This document shows, in pieces, positions 26,685 through 35,098 of a stretch of DNA of 49,410 nucleotides. The notes beneath the pieces were generated by a model, which was not told the origin of the DNA, did no database searches, and was given only the letters and a program-made list of their open reading frames with translations. The stretch covers positions 1-49,410 of the forward strand of contig CAMCSF010000002.1 of assembly GCA_945877625.1 (NCBI GenBank), read 5' to 3'. Position 1 is the stretch's first letter, and every line of letters starts with the position of its first letter. A program made the translations under genes and the position numbers. Origin of the DNA: Methylomonas koyamae. Its GTDB lineage: Bacteria; Pseudomonadota; Gammaproteobacteria; Methylococcales; Methylomonadaceae.

Positions 26685-27743
26685 ATGAAATTAAAACCAC
26701 ACAACCCAACCGGCAACATCCAAGAGCAAGCTGGCTATTGGGTATTAACCAAACACAGCCCTGATTGGAACGCCACCGCTGAAACCGAGCTTCAAACTTG
26801 GTTGGCGCAGAGCGAAAGCCATCGCCAAGAATATCTGCGAGCAATTAAACTCTGGCAGAAATTGGATCAATTCAAGGCAAGTTCATTCCCGGCCAGACAA
26901 ATCGCACAAAACTTGCGAGCAAAGCATTTACAACGTCGGCAGCGTGTTTTAGCGGCTAAACGCGCCGCTGGGCAAGGCGCTTTAATTCTAATGATTGCGA
27001 TAGGGCTTAATGAATATATCGCAACCGATAATTATCACACCGCGATAGGACAGCGTCAGGCGCTTACCTTAGCCGATGGTTCGGAAATGATGCTCAACAC
27101 CGATACCGAAATCAACGTTAAATTCACTAACAACCGACGTCTGATCAATATAGCGCATGGCGAAGCCTATTTTGTCGTTACCCATGATGCCGCTAGACCA
27201 TTCGATGTCGTAACCGGCCACTCTCGGATTCATGATATTGGCACACGGTTTAATGTATACGCTCAACAAGATATGACCTATGTCACGGTAGAGGAAGGGG
27301 AGGTTGCGGTTATTCATGATCGCCAAATGACTCAAGTGCCGTGGCTCGACCATTTAATTAGCAAAGTTGAGCGCTGGTTGCCATTAACGACTGAGGATGA
27401 CGAGACAAGCGCTAGACACCTGATTGCAGGTCAACAAATTGCCTACAATGAATTGGGTGCATCAAGTGATTTGATCGAGGTTGATGTCAATAAAGTCAGC
27501 GCTTGGCGTAGCGGGCGCTTGGTATTTGAGATGGCACCTTTGGAAGTGGTCTTAAATCAGCTGCAACGCTATCATCAGGTCAATTTTCAATACAGCGGTA
27601 AAGCAATCAAACAGATTATGGTCTCGGCCAGTTTTGAAATAGACAATCTGCCGAAAATACTTAACACCTTACAAGCGGCTTTTCCGATCAAAATTCAGCA
27701 GTTTCAGGATGGGAAAATACTTGTTTCATCGGTAAAAGGGTAA
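26685..27743 (+). CDS. FecR-family anti-sigma/signalling protein
   Basis: Inner membrane protein that relays the ligand signal from the TonB receptor to the sigma factor. 352 residues: an N-terminal cytosolic DUF4880-type region (about 13-65; EQAGYWVLTKHSPDWN, TWLAQSESHRQEYLRA), a membrane segment (about 98-112, GALILMIAIGLNEYI), the periplasmic FecR domain (about 120-205; LADGSEMMLNTDTEINVKF, ARPFDVVTGHSRIHDIGTRFNV, VEEGEVAV) and a C-terminal DUF4974/STN-like domain (about 270-350; LVFEMAPLEVVLNQLQRYHQVNF). It follows the sigma gene by 52 bases. It would contact the receptor's N-terminal STN domain. Confidence 0.9.
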   Translation: MKLKPHNPTGNIQEQAGYWVLTKHSPDWNATAETELQTWLAQSESHRQEYLRAIKLWQKLDQFKASSFPARQIAQNLRAKHLQRRQRVLAAKRAAGQGALILMIAIGLNEYIATDNYHTAIGQRQALTLADGSEMMLNTDTEINVKFTNNRRLINIAHGEAYFVVTHDAARPFDVVTGHSRIHDIGTRFNVYAQQDMTYVTVEEGEVAVIHDRQMTQVPWLDHLISKVERWLPLTTEDDETSARHLIAGQQIAYNELGASSDLIEVDVNKVSAWRSGRLVFEMAPLEVVLNQLQRYHQVNFQYSGKAIKQIMVSASFEIDNLPKILNTLQAAFPIKIQQFQDGKILVSSVKG

Positions 27744-27767
27744 GCAATTTTGCTATTGGCTTCGATT

Positions 27768-27798
27768 TCTGGATTTCCGCTTTCGCGAGAATGACTGA
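27768..27798. repeat. Partial copy of the GCGGGAATCC/CGCGAGAATGAC repeat
   Basis: TCTGGATTTCCGCTTTCGCGAGAATGAC matches one arm of the repeat at 25641-25717. It lies between the FecR gene and the receptor gene. Confidence 0.5.
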
Positions 27799-27943
27799 AA
27801 TTACTGCGTAACATCAGTTAAATAACAAACAAATTTACTAATAAATATTAATCCAACCTGTCCAGATTTTCGAAGCTGAATTGTCTTACTTGATGAGCCG
27901 CAAAAAAAACGGCGCAGACCTTTCAGCAATCAGAGGATTAATA

Positions 27944-30412
27944 ATGAAAAATTTCACATGGAAACCACGTCGCAGCTTGCTGGCACTGGCTATCTTGTTT
28001 GCAACTGGCACAGCAATTGCCGAGCAGAAAACCCATCATCTGAACATTGCTCCGCAAAGTATCAGTGACGCATTGAAAGCACTGGCAGCGGAAACTCACA
28101 TTCAAATTTTTAGCGATGGTGAAGCGCTGAAAGGCAAAAAAACCAACGGGATTCAAGGTGACTTTACCTCGAAGGAAGCCTTGCAAAATTTGTTGGCTGG
28201 CACGGGGTTAACTTATACCTTTACGTCGGATGATGCAGTGGCTGTGAAGGCGGTGGAATCGGGAAATGATGCGGCGGCGACTTTGCCGGCGGTGACGGTT
28301 GTAGGGAAGGCGGTTTATGATTCGACCGACCCTTATAACAAAAGCTACACCGTCACTAACAGTGCTACCGCCACCAAAACTGATACACCTATTTTTGATA
28401 CGCCCGTATCTATCCAAGTTGTTCCTAGAGTAGTAATGGACGACCAAAAAAGTACCCGTGTGAAAGACGCGCTAGAAAATGTCAGCGGTGTCCGCACCCA
28501 GCCCACGCTAGGAAATGGCACAGGTTTTATTATTCGAGGCTTTCGATCCAACCATGTCTACCGCAACGGCTTAGTCACCGATATTGACGGTTTCAGCTCC
28601 GAATTTGATACCGGCAACCTGCAGAGTATCGATGTTTTGAAAGGTCCGGCGGCAGTGTTATTTGGTCGTGTTGAGCCAGGAGGCTTGGTCAATATCACCA
28701 CCAAAAAGCCCCAGGCAACGCCGTATTATTCGTTGGAACAACAATTCGGTTCCTTTGACCATTACCGCACCCAGTGGGATGCCACAGGCGCGGTCAATAA
28801 GGACAAAAGCTTGATGTACCGTTTTTCGGGCGCTTATCAAGATAGCGGCTCGTTTCGGGATTTTATTTCCACGGACAGGGTTCTAGTTAACCCCAGTTTT
28901 ACTTGGAAACCTAATGATAAAACGGATATGACCTTGAATATCGAGGGCTTGGATCAAAACTATCAGGCCGATTTTGGTATCCCCGCCATCGGCACACGTC
29001 CTGCGCCCATTCCGATCAAGCGCTCGTTGGATGACCGAAACAGCCCTGTGGATCATATTTCAAGGGCCATCGTCAGCACTGAAATCAATCACCGCTTAAA
29101 TAGCGATTGGGCGATACATAACCGTTTTTATGCAGGATTCACCGACAACGCCAGCCATTTTGTTAATCCTGCACCCGCTTTTGGCCCCAGCTCTGACGCG
29201 CTGTTGCCGGATGGGACCCTCAAACGCAATGTTTTTGGGCAAACTGATAAAGGGGCGGTGTATTCCACAAACCTGGATTTAACCGGAAAATTCAAGTTGG
29301 GTATAAGTAGCCATGAAACACTTGTCGGTTTTGATTACCACGAGAGCAGGCAAAACTACCATTATTTCGGCGAGTTCAATACACCCAACAATGTTTTAGA
29401 TATTAATATTTATAATCCTAGTTACGGCATTAATCCGGCTTTAATCAGTCAAACACTCGCCAGTGACCCCGATTGCTGTGCTGGCTTCAACTATGCTGCC
29501 TTCAAAAATGAATGGAAAGGCGCGTATTTTCAAGACCACATCACCTTATGGGATAAGCTGCATATTCTTGGTGGCGGTCGCTACGATTGGGCAAGCTCTG
29601 GCAGTGCTTATTTAGGTTCTTTTGCCGAAGCCGAAAAAGCGATTGCACCAGCCCATGTTGAAGGTTTTAGCCCACGTGTTGGGGTTTTATATCAACCAAT
29701 TAATTGGTTAAGTGTATATGGCAACTGGACGACTTCGTTTAGTGCCAACAACGCCCCCGCAGATGATGGCACAACCTTTGATCCACAAACGGGCGAGCAA
29801 TTTGAAGCGGGCTTTAAAACCCAATTGTTCGATAACCGTTTGCTGGCAACCTTGGCCTATTATCATTTGACCAAAGACAATATTCTGGTCAACAACAATG
29901 CTACGCCTTTCCTGTTTGACAAAATCGCCAATCAACAACGTAGTCGTGGTATTGAGTTTGATGTCTCTGGTCAACTGACCAGTCAGGTGAGTTTGATCGG
30001 TAGCTACGCTTACACTGATGCCAGAGTTACAAAGGATTTCGACGGCATTACACAAGGCAATCAACTACCCAATGTCGCCGAACATTCTGGTAGTTTGTGG
30101 GTGAAGTTTGATGTCAACGGCTATCAAGCCCGGCAAGGTTTTAGTTTTGGTCTTGGTGGTGTGGCGGCAGGCGAGCGGGAGGGCGATTTTGACAATTCTT
30201 TCCAATTGCCGGGCTTTGTCAGGATGGATGCGTTTGCCGCCTATAAATTGGTGGTGGGTGGTGCCAAAGTCACCACACAGTTCAACATCCACAATTTGCT
30301 AGATAAAACTTACTACGATTCAACGGATCCCTTTTCCAATATCGTTCCTCGTTTAGGTATTGCTCCTGGTGCGCCGTTAACGGCGATTGGGTCCATTCGG
30401 GTTGAGTATTAA
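27944..30412 (+). CDS. TonB-dependent siderophore receptor with signalling (STN) domain
   Basis: Outer membrane receptor for a ferric siderophore or similar ligand. I use the ATG at 27944 (AGAGGA 6 nt before it, clear signal peptide MKNFTWKPRRSLLALAILFATGTAIAEQ) rather than the in-frame start 63 bases upstream. The 822 residues comprise an STN domain (about 32-100; HLNIAPQSISDALKALAAETHIQI), a TonB-box-like segment (LPAVTVVGK), the plug (about 130-260; DTPVSIQVVPRVVMDDQ, FIIRGFRSNHVYRNGL, IDVLKGPAAVLFGRVEPGGLVNITTKKP) and a 22-strand barrel to the C-terminal GSIRVEY. The STN domain together with the FecI/FecR genes upstream marks it as a signalling receptor of the FpvA/FecA class. The ligand cannot be read. 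Confidence 0.92.
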   Translation: MKNFTWKPRRSLLALAILFATGTAIAEQKTHHLNIAPQSISDALKALAAETHIQIFSDGEALKGKKTNGIQGDFTSKEALQNLLAGTGLTYTFTSDDAVAVKAVESGNDAAATLPAVTVVGKAVYDSTDPYNKSYTVTNSATATKTDTPIFDTPVSIQVVPRVVMDDQKSTRVKDALENVSGVRTQPTLGNGTGFIIRGFRSNHVYRNGLVTDIDGFSSEFDTGNLQSIDVLKGPAAVLFGRVEPGGLVNITTKKPQATPYYSLEQQFGSFDHYRTQWDATGAVNKDKSLMYRFSGAYQDSGSFRDFISTDRVLVNPSFTWKPNDKTDMTLNIEGLDQNYQADFGIPAIGTRPAPIPIKRSLDDRNSPVDHISRAIVSTEINHRLNSDWAIHNRFYAGFTDNASHFVNPAPAFGPSSDALLPDGTLKRNVFGQTDKGAVYSTNLDLTGKFKLGISSHETLVGFDYHESRQNYHYFGEFNTPNNVLDINIYNPSYGINPALISQTLASDPDCCAGFNYAAFKNEWKGAYFQDHITLWDKLHILGGGRYDWASSGSAYLGSFAEAEKAIAPAHVEGFSPRVGVLYQPINWLSVYGNWTTSFSANNAPADDGTTFDPQTGEQFEAGFKTQLFDNRLLATLAYYHLTKDNILVNNNATPFLFDKIANQQRSRGIEFDVSGQLTSQVSLIGSYAYTDARVTKDFDGITQGNQLPNVAEHSGSLWVKFDVNGYQARQGFSFGLGGVAAGEREGDFDNSFQLPGFVRMDAFAAYKLVVGGAKVTTQFNIHNLLDKTYYDSTDPFSNIVPRLGIAPGAPLTAIGSIRVEY

Positions 30413-30450
30413 GCCATAAGGCAGCCTCTTAAACTGATAGGCATTTTACT

Positions 30451-30476
30451 GGGTGGGTATCAAGCGTTGCCCACCC
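30451..30476 (+). terminator. Hairpin after the TonB receptor gene
   Basis: GGGTGGG (30451-30457) pairs with CCCACCC (30470-30476) around a 12-base loop, about 40 bases past the receptor stop. There is no strong T run, so its efficiency is uncertain. Confidence 0.45.
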
Positions 30477-30556
30477 TATCCAATTTTATGGGCTTGATGA
30501 GAAACTGGATTTGTTAAGCCGCTTGATAGTGCGTTTTTTAGCGCTAACGACACGAT

Positions 30557-31795
30557 ATGAACCGATTGTTTGCCCCACCCAAGATTAACCAACCCGACAT
30601 GAAACAACAGCATCTTGCCAAACTGAAAGCCCGCCGCAAAACTTGGCTTGTTGTACATCTCTGGCTAGGTTTGGCATTGGGTTTTTTTCTATCCATTTTT
30701 GGCATTACGGGAAGCATTTTGGTATTCCATGCCGAAATCAACGAACTGCTCAGACCGCAATTATTAACTGTTGCTGCGCCGGAAACCCATTCTGCATACC
30801 GTCCTTTAGCGGATATTTTGCAAGCCGGACAGGCGGCAATGCCGGAAAAAGCGACCCACAGCTTTGCCAATTATCCACGCAATGATGCGGTGGCTTTCAA
30901 ACTCATGTATACCTTGCCGGTAGCCGACGCTGTCACCGAACGTTGGGAGGTTTACGTCAACCCGTACACCGCGCAAGTTACTGGCAAACGCTTGATGTCT
31001 AGCTCCGACAACTTTATCCCCCATACTTTCATCGGTTTCATCTTCGAACTGCATTATGCCTTGCTACTGGGCGAAGAAATTGGCTACGTCGTGGTCGGCA
31101 TCATGGGTATGTTGTTGATTATTTCTGTACTAACGGGTTTGATTCTCTGGTGGCCTTTGACCGGAAAATGGCGGCAAGCCTTAACCATCAAACGCAAAGC
31201 CAGTATGGAACGGCTGAATTTTGATCTGCACAAAACATCCGGCTTTTACACCACATTGGTGTTAATACCCGTGTTGTTTTCCGGTGTGTATATGGATATC
31301 CCTGAGCGCGTCGTTCCGATATTGGAATTGTTCTCGCCCGTCACCTACCGCTACTGGTTTCAATCCAATCCTCACGCCAACCCCAAGCCAATCACAATGC
31401 CTGAAGCTTTGGCAATAGCCGAACAACTTTATCCAACAGGGCGCCCAGATTGGATTTACGGGGCAACTCAGCCAACTAACACTTACATGATCTGCAAAGA
31501 CGGCGTGACTGAGCAGGGCAGTTTTCTGCAACGTCGATGCGTGGTAATTGACCAATACAGCGGCAAAATATTGGATGTAGACGATCCTGCTATCGGCACC
31601 GCTGGCGAAGTGTTCACCCATTGGCAATGGCCTTTACACTCCGGGCAGGCGTTTGGCTGGACTGGACGGATTTTGGTGTTTCTAGCGGGTTTGGCTTGCC
31701 CGGTTTTGTATGTAACGGGGGGGATTCGTTGGCTACAAAAACGCCGAGCGGCTAAACAACATCAAATCAAATGCCGCTCACATTCCATACGCTGA
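30557..31795 (+). CDS. PepSY-domain inner membrane protein, iron-uptake associated
   Basis: 412 residues of the PepSY-associated TM family, often found beside siderophore receptors and suspected of reductive release of iron from siderophores. The layout matches: helix 1 (about 29-52; TWLVVHLWLGLALGFFLSIFGITG), PepSY region in the periplasm (about 60-145; RWEVYVNPYTAQVTGKRL), helices near 150-215 (GFIFELHYALLLGEEIGYVVVGIMG and GLILWWPL), a third helix (HKTSGFYTTLVLIPVLFSGVYMD), a second PepSY segment (RRCVVIDQYSGKILDVDD) and a final helix (ILVFLAGLACPVLYVTGGIRW). HxxxG-type histidines in helices 1 and 3 could bind haem. No strong ribosome-binding site precedes 30557, and an ATG at 30599 is a possible start. 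The last 34 bases overlap the toxin gene on the other strand. Confidence 0.82.
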   Translation: MNRLFAPPKINQPDMKQQHLAKLKARRKTWLVVHLWLGLALGFFLSIFGITGSILVFHAEINELLRPQLLTVAAPETHSAYRPLADILQAGQAAMPEKATHSFANYPRNDAVAFKLMYTLPVADAVTERWEVYVNPYTAQVTGKRLMSSSDNFIPHTFIGFIFELHYALLLGEEIGYVVVGIMGMLLIISVLTGLILWWPLTGKWRQALTIKRKASMERLNFDLHKTSGFYTTLVLIPVLFSGVYMDIPERVVPILELFSPVTYRYWFQSNPHANPKPITMPEALAIAEQLYPTGRPDWIYGATQPTNTYMICKDGVTEQGSFLQRRCVVIDQYSGKILDVDDPAIGTAGEVFTHWQWPLHSGQAFGWTGRILVFLAGLACPVLYVTGGIRWLQKRRAAKQHQIKCRSHSIR

Positions 31796-32055
31796 TGCAA
31801 AACCCGAATGACTCGGACGCCGTAACTATAAGGCCGGTAGAAAATCACATGTTTACCATGGAAGTAACTGCGATAGCCACTGCGCAAGCTTTCACGCGAG
31901 AGTCCAAGTTCGGGGTTATCTACCAGCAAGCGAATCGCGGCTTGTATAGCCTGCAAATATGCATCCGCTTGGGTTTCGCCCCACTGATCGAGGGTATAGT
32001 CCCAAATGGCGAGTAAATCCTGCTCGGCTTGTTTGCTGAGTTTATACACCCGCAT
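31762..32055 (-). CDS. parE: ParE-family toxin
   Basis: Type II toxin of the RelE/ParE superfamily; ParE members poison DNA gyrase. I start it at the ATG at 32055, inside the antitoxin gene end, giving 97 residues of normal family length; the longer upstream open frame is unlikely. Typical ParE features are LSKQAEQDLLAIWDYTLDQWGETQADAYLQAI, NPELGLSRESLRSGYRSYFHGKHVIFYRP and the C-terminal VIRVLHQRMECERHL. The gene overlaps parD by 14 bases, showing translational coupling, and its 3' end runs 34 bases into the PepSY gene on the opposite strand. Confidence 0.92.
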   Translation of the reverse strand: MRVYKLSKQAEQDLLAIWDYTLDQWGETQADAYLQAIQAAIRLLVDNPELGLSRESLRSGYRSYFHGKHVIFYRPYSYGVRVIRVLHQRMECERHLI

Positions 32056-32308
32056 GCTTGGTCTGCCGTTTTTGCTTGGCAAGCGCAATAATGTCGTCAA
32101 TCTGCAGCTCGCTGTCGCCGCTGTTTTCTCCGGCAATCAAGGCGGCCCGCAAAGCTTCTTGTTTGCTTTGAAACTCCATTTCCTGCACTTCCAGCAAGCG
32201 CAGCGCGGCACGTATCACTTCACTGGCGGTGTCGTAGCGGCCATTAGCTATTTGGCTGCTGATAAAACCATCAAAATGATCGCTGATAGAAATACTGGTT
32301 TTGGGCAT
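32042..32308 (-). CDS. parD: ParD-family antitoxin
   Basis: 88-residue antitoxin with an N-terminal ribbon-helix-helix DNA-binding half (TSISISDHFDGFISSQIANGRYDTASEVIRAALRLLE, residues 4-39) and a C-terminal toxin-binding tail (SGDSELQIDDIIALAKQKRQ). It would bind and neutralise ParE and repress the operon. A GGAGG site lies 7 nt before the ATG and a 7-bp palindrome just upstream (32326-32340) is a probable operator. It is the first gene of the pair. Confidence 0.92.
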   Translation of the reverse strand: MPKTSISISDHFDGFISSQIANGRYDTASEVIRAALRLLEVQEMEFQSKQEALRAALIAGENSGDSELQIDDIIALAKQKRQTKHAGV

Positions 32309-32325
32309 GGGTTGCCTCCACTAAT

Positions 32326-32340
32326 TTATTTACTAAATAA
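32326..32340. promoter_or_regulatory. Probable ParD operator palindrome
   Basis: TTATTTA-C-TAAATAA is a perfect 7-bp palindrome 18 bases upstream of the parD ATG. Ribbon-helix-helix antitoxins autoregulate through such sites, so this is the likely binding site. Confidence 0.45.
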
Positions 32341-32525
32341 TACTAATTATAGGTAATAGCTGCGATGGGTAAAACATTTATATCGCCTTCGATTGGCGCC
32401 AGTCAAAATCAAGTGTTGGAATTCATCTCAACAGCTAATTTTCATCAAAATTGCGGGTTTCGCAAGGTTCATTCGTTTCATAAGCATGAACAACATTAAA
32501 CCCTCAACCACTTTGATCTTTACTG

Positions 32526-33938
32526 ATGCTGACACGCCGCGTTAATACCCCGCTTTGCCAGTGTGTCGTGCTATTCGCTCTAGTGTTGACGGGTTGCGAG
32601 TCGACACCCGTTCATCAATCTGATGTGTTGGCATTCGACAAACCGTCCAATTGGCAAAGCCAGGCATTGCCCAGTGAGCACGTCGTGGACAATTGGTTGG
32701 CAAGCTTTAATGACCAGCCTTTAATTGCGCTGGTAGGAAATGGCTTAAGCCATAATTTTGATTTGCGCGCCGCCGCTGCCCGCGTTGATGCCGCTAAGGA
32801 ACAAGTCGTGATTGCTGGTGCCGGACGATTGCCGCAAGTGTATTTTGCGCCGGGTTATCAATGTGGCAAGGATGCGTTGAGCAGCGAGTCCGGTCAGTTT
32901 TTGGCGTTGTTCAATTTAAGCTGGGAGCTGGATGTTTGGGGCCGCATCAAAGCTTCACAACAAGCCGCACTGGAAGATGCGGTGGCGGTAAGCGAAGACT
33001 ATCAGGCCGCGCGTTTGTCGTTAGCAGCGCGACTTGCTCAGGTTTACTTTCAATGGCTTGAGGCCCGTTTGCAGGCCGAAGTGGCGGCACAATCTGTCAA
33101 AGACCGTAGCGTGATTGTTGAGTTGGTGCGCGGTCGGTTTAACAAGGGTTTAACCCGTGGCCTGGATTTACGGCTGGCTCTGACCGACTTGGCCAATGCC
33201 GAAGCCCAATCGGCGCAGTCGCACAACGATGTGCAGTTGTTGCATAAGCAGTTGCAGACCTTAGTGGGGCGTTATCCGACTTTGGATGATTCCGCTTTCG
33301 TCGGTCAGGCGAATGAATTCGCCCCTACCAAAACCCGGCATTTGCCGGAACCACCTGTAACCCTGGCTGCCGGTTTACCGTCCGAACTGCTCAACCGCCG
33401 TCCGGATGTGGTGGCCGCGTTTAAACGTTTGCAAGCAGCCGACCAACGCTTAGCCAGCAGCGAAAAAGCGCTTTTGCCGCGCATCACCTTAACCGCCGCC
33501 GGTGGCAGTGTCGGTGCCGCGTTGGCCGACATCGTCGATCCGCGCGCCGCGGCCTGGAATCTGGCCGCAGGACTTGCTCAGCCATTGTTCACTGGCGACC
33601 GCTTGCAAGCCGATATTCGCCTGAAACAAGCCAACGTCGAAGACGCCTACAACCAATACCAGAGCGTGGCTTTGAATGCCTTCCGCGAAGTCGAACAAGC
33701 TTTGGCTGCCGAAAGCCGCTTGCGCGAGCAGGAACAGGCGTTACGCGAATCCGTTTCGCAAACCGAAGCCAGCCGCAAGCTGGCGGTTTATTCGTATCGG
33801 CAAGGTTTGATCGAGATTTTGACCTTGCTGGATAGCTACCGCAGCACCCTAAATTCGCAAAGTGCGCATCTGGCAGTACAGCGGCAATTGCTGACTAATC
33901 GGATTAGTCTGTATTTGGCTTTGGGTGGTGGGGTATGA
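32526..33938 (+). CDS. RND efflux outer membrane lipoprotein, NodT family
   Basis: Trimeric outer membrane channel of a tripartite efflux pump. 470 residues with a lipoprotein signal ending VLTGC (Cys24 the lipidation site), then two OEP repeats: LGxGLSHNFDLRAAAARVDAAKEQ region (about 75-110), an elongated helical part, LPSELLNRRPDVVAAFKRLQAADQRL (about 283-308), AAGLAQPLFTGDRLQADIRLKQA (about 347-369) and a C-terminal helix ending SLYLALGGGV. These are the OprM/NodT hallmarks. The stop overlaps the adaptor start by four bases. This operon uses codons with more G/C in the third position than the neighbouring genes. Confidence 0.9.
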   Translation: MLTRRVNTPLCQCVVLFALVLTGCESTPVHQSDVLAFDKPSNWQSQALPSEHVVDNWLASFNDQPLIALVGNGLSHNFDLRAAAARVDAAKEQVVIAGAGRLPQVYFAPGYQCGKDALSSESGQFLALFNLSWELDVWGRIKASQQAALEDAVAVSEDYQAARLSLAARLAQVYFQWLEARLQAEVAAQSVKDRSVIVELVRGRFNKGLTRGLDLRLALTDLANAEAQSAQSHNDVQLLHKQLQTLVGRYPTLDDSAFVGQANEFAPTKTRHLPEPPVTLAAGLPSELLNRRPDVVAAFKRLQAADQRLASSEKALLPRITLTAAGGSVGAALADIVDPRAAAWNLAAGLAQPLFTGDRLQADIRLKQANVEDAYNQYQSVALNAFREVEQALAAESRLREQEQALRESVSQTEASRKLAVYSYRQGLIEILTLLDSYRSTLNSQSAHLAVQRQLLTNRISLYLALGGGV

Positions 33939-35098
33939 AGTGGTCATCTGCGTCACTCAAAATCGTGTTACCCATCGCTGTGTTGCTGACGGCAGGCGTT
34001 GCCAGTTGGGCGGTATTTGCGTTGCGTCCGCAACCCGAACCACAAGTCCTTGTGCCTGCTATTCCCGAAGTTAGCGTGCTGCGTGTTGAGCCGCAAACCC
34101 TGCGATTGAATGTGCAATCCCAAGGCGTGGTCACACCGCGCGAAGAAATCGATCTCGTCAGTGAAGTGGCAGGTAAAGTGGTGCAGATGCATCCGTCTTT
34201 GGTCGCGGGTGGCTTCTTCAAAGCCGGTGAGTTACTGCTGAGTATCGATCCCCGCGATTACGACTACGCCATTACCGCAGCCCTTGCCCGCATTGCTGAG
34301 GCTAAACGGGTGTTGATTGCCGAGCAGGCCCAAGTGGAACAAGCACACAGTGAATGGCAGGCACTGGGTGAAGGTGAAGCCAGCGAACTGGCCTTGCGCA
34401 AACCGCAATTGGCGGAAGCTCAGGCCAAGCTGCAAGCCGCGCAAGCCGATCTGGCCAAAGCCCAACTCAATCGCAGCCGTTGTGAGCTACGCGCACCGTT
34501 TGCAGGCCGCATTTTGACTAAACAAGCTGGCGTTGGACAGTTTTTAGCATCGGGTGCGGTAGTGGCGCGGATTTACGCCAGCGACAAAGCCGAAGTGCGA
34601 TTGCCAATCAGTAGTGAACAACTGGCGTTTTTGAATTTGCCGCTGGCATTAGCTTATAGCGATGCCAGCTTGTGGCCAAAGGTGACGTTGACAGCTGAGC
34701 TTGGCGGTCATCAACACCAATGGTTAGGTCAGATTGTCCGCAGCGAAGCGGCGGTGTCCGAAGACAGTGGCCAGTGGTATCTGGTCGCTCAAGTGTCCAA
34801 TCCGTTTCAAGCGGTTGCCAATCGTCCTCCGCTGTTGAAAGGCCTGTTTGTACATGCCGAGATTGAAGGTGCCGAGCGCGCTGGTGTTTATCGCTTGCCG
34901 CGTAATGCCGTTAGCCCCATGCAAACCGTTACATTGGTCAATGCCGAGCAAACGCTTGAAATTCGCCCCGTGGAGGTTTTGCGTACGGACTCCGATGCCG
35001 TGTTGATCAAATCGGGTCTACGAAGCGGTGATCGCGTCATTGTCTCTGAACTGCCGATGGCGATTGCTGGCATGCCGGTCAAGGTGCTGAATGACTAA
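33935..35098 (+). CDS. RND efflux periplasmic adaptor (membrane fusion protein)
   Basis: Adaptor linking the inner membrane pump and the outer membrane channel. 387 residues: an N-terminal membrane anchor (about 10-30; IVLPIAVLLTAGVASWAVFAL), a lipoyl-like half (EEIDLVSEVAGKVVQMHPSLVAGGFFKAGELLLSID, about 70-105), a helical hairpin (about 112-185; AKLQAAQADLAKAQLNRSRCELRAPFAGRI), a beta-barrel and a C-terminal membrane-proximal domain (RSGDRVIVSELPMAIAGMPVKVL). It overlaps the outer membrane gene by 4 bases and the permease gene by 8, so all three are one transcript. Confidence 0.92.
   Translation: MKWSSASLKIVLPIAVLLTAGVASWAVFALRPQPEPQVLVPAIPEVSVLRVEPQTLRLNVQSQGVVTPREEIDLVSEVAGKVVQMHPSLVAGGFFKAGELLLSIDPRDYDYAITAALARIAEAKRVLIAEQAQVEQAHSEWQALGEGEASELALRKPQLAEAQAKLQAAQADLAKAQLNRSRCELRAPFAGRILTKQAGVGQFLASGAVVARIYASDKAEVRLPISSEQLAFLNLPLALAYSDASLWPKVTLTAELGGHQHQWLGQIVRSEAAVSEDSGQWYLVAQVSNPFQAVANRPPLLKGLFVHAEIEGAERAGVYRLPRNAVSPMQTVTLVNAEQTLEIRPVEVLRTDSDAVLIKSGLRSGDRVIVSELPMAIAGMPVKVLND

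Noticed and set aside
416-27798. CRISPR array formed by the repeated motifs
   Set aside because: The copies are kilobases apart and palindromic, with no regular spacers and no cas genes.
32056-32136. Longer N-terminus for ParE
   Set aside because: It lies within the antitoxin gene, and the ATG at 32055 gives the normal ParE length and start.
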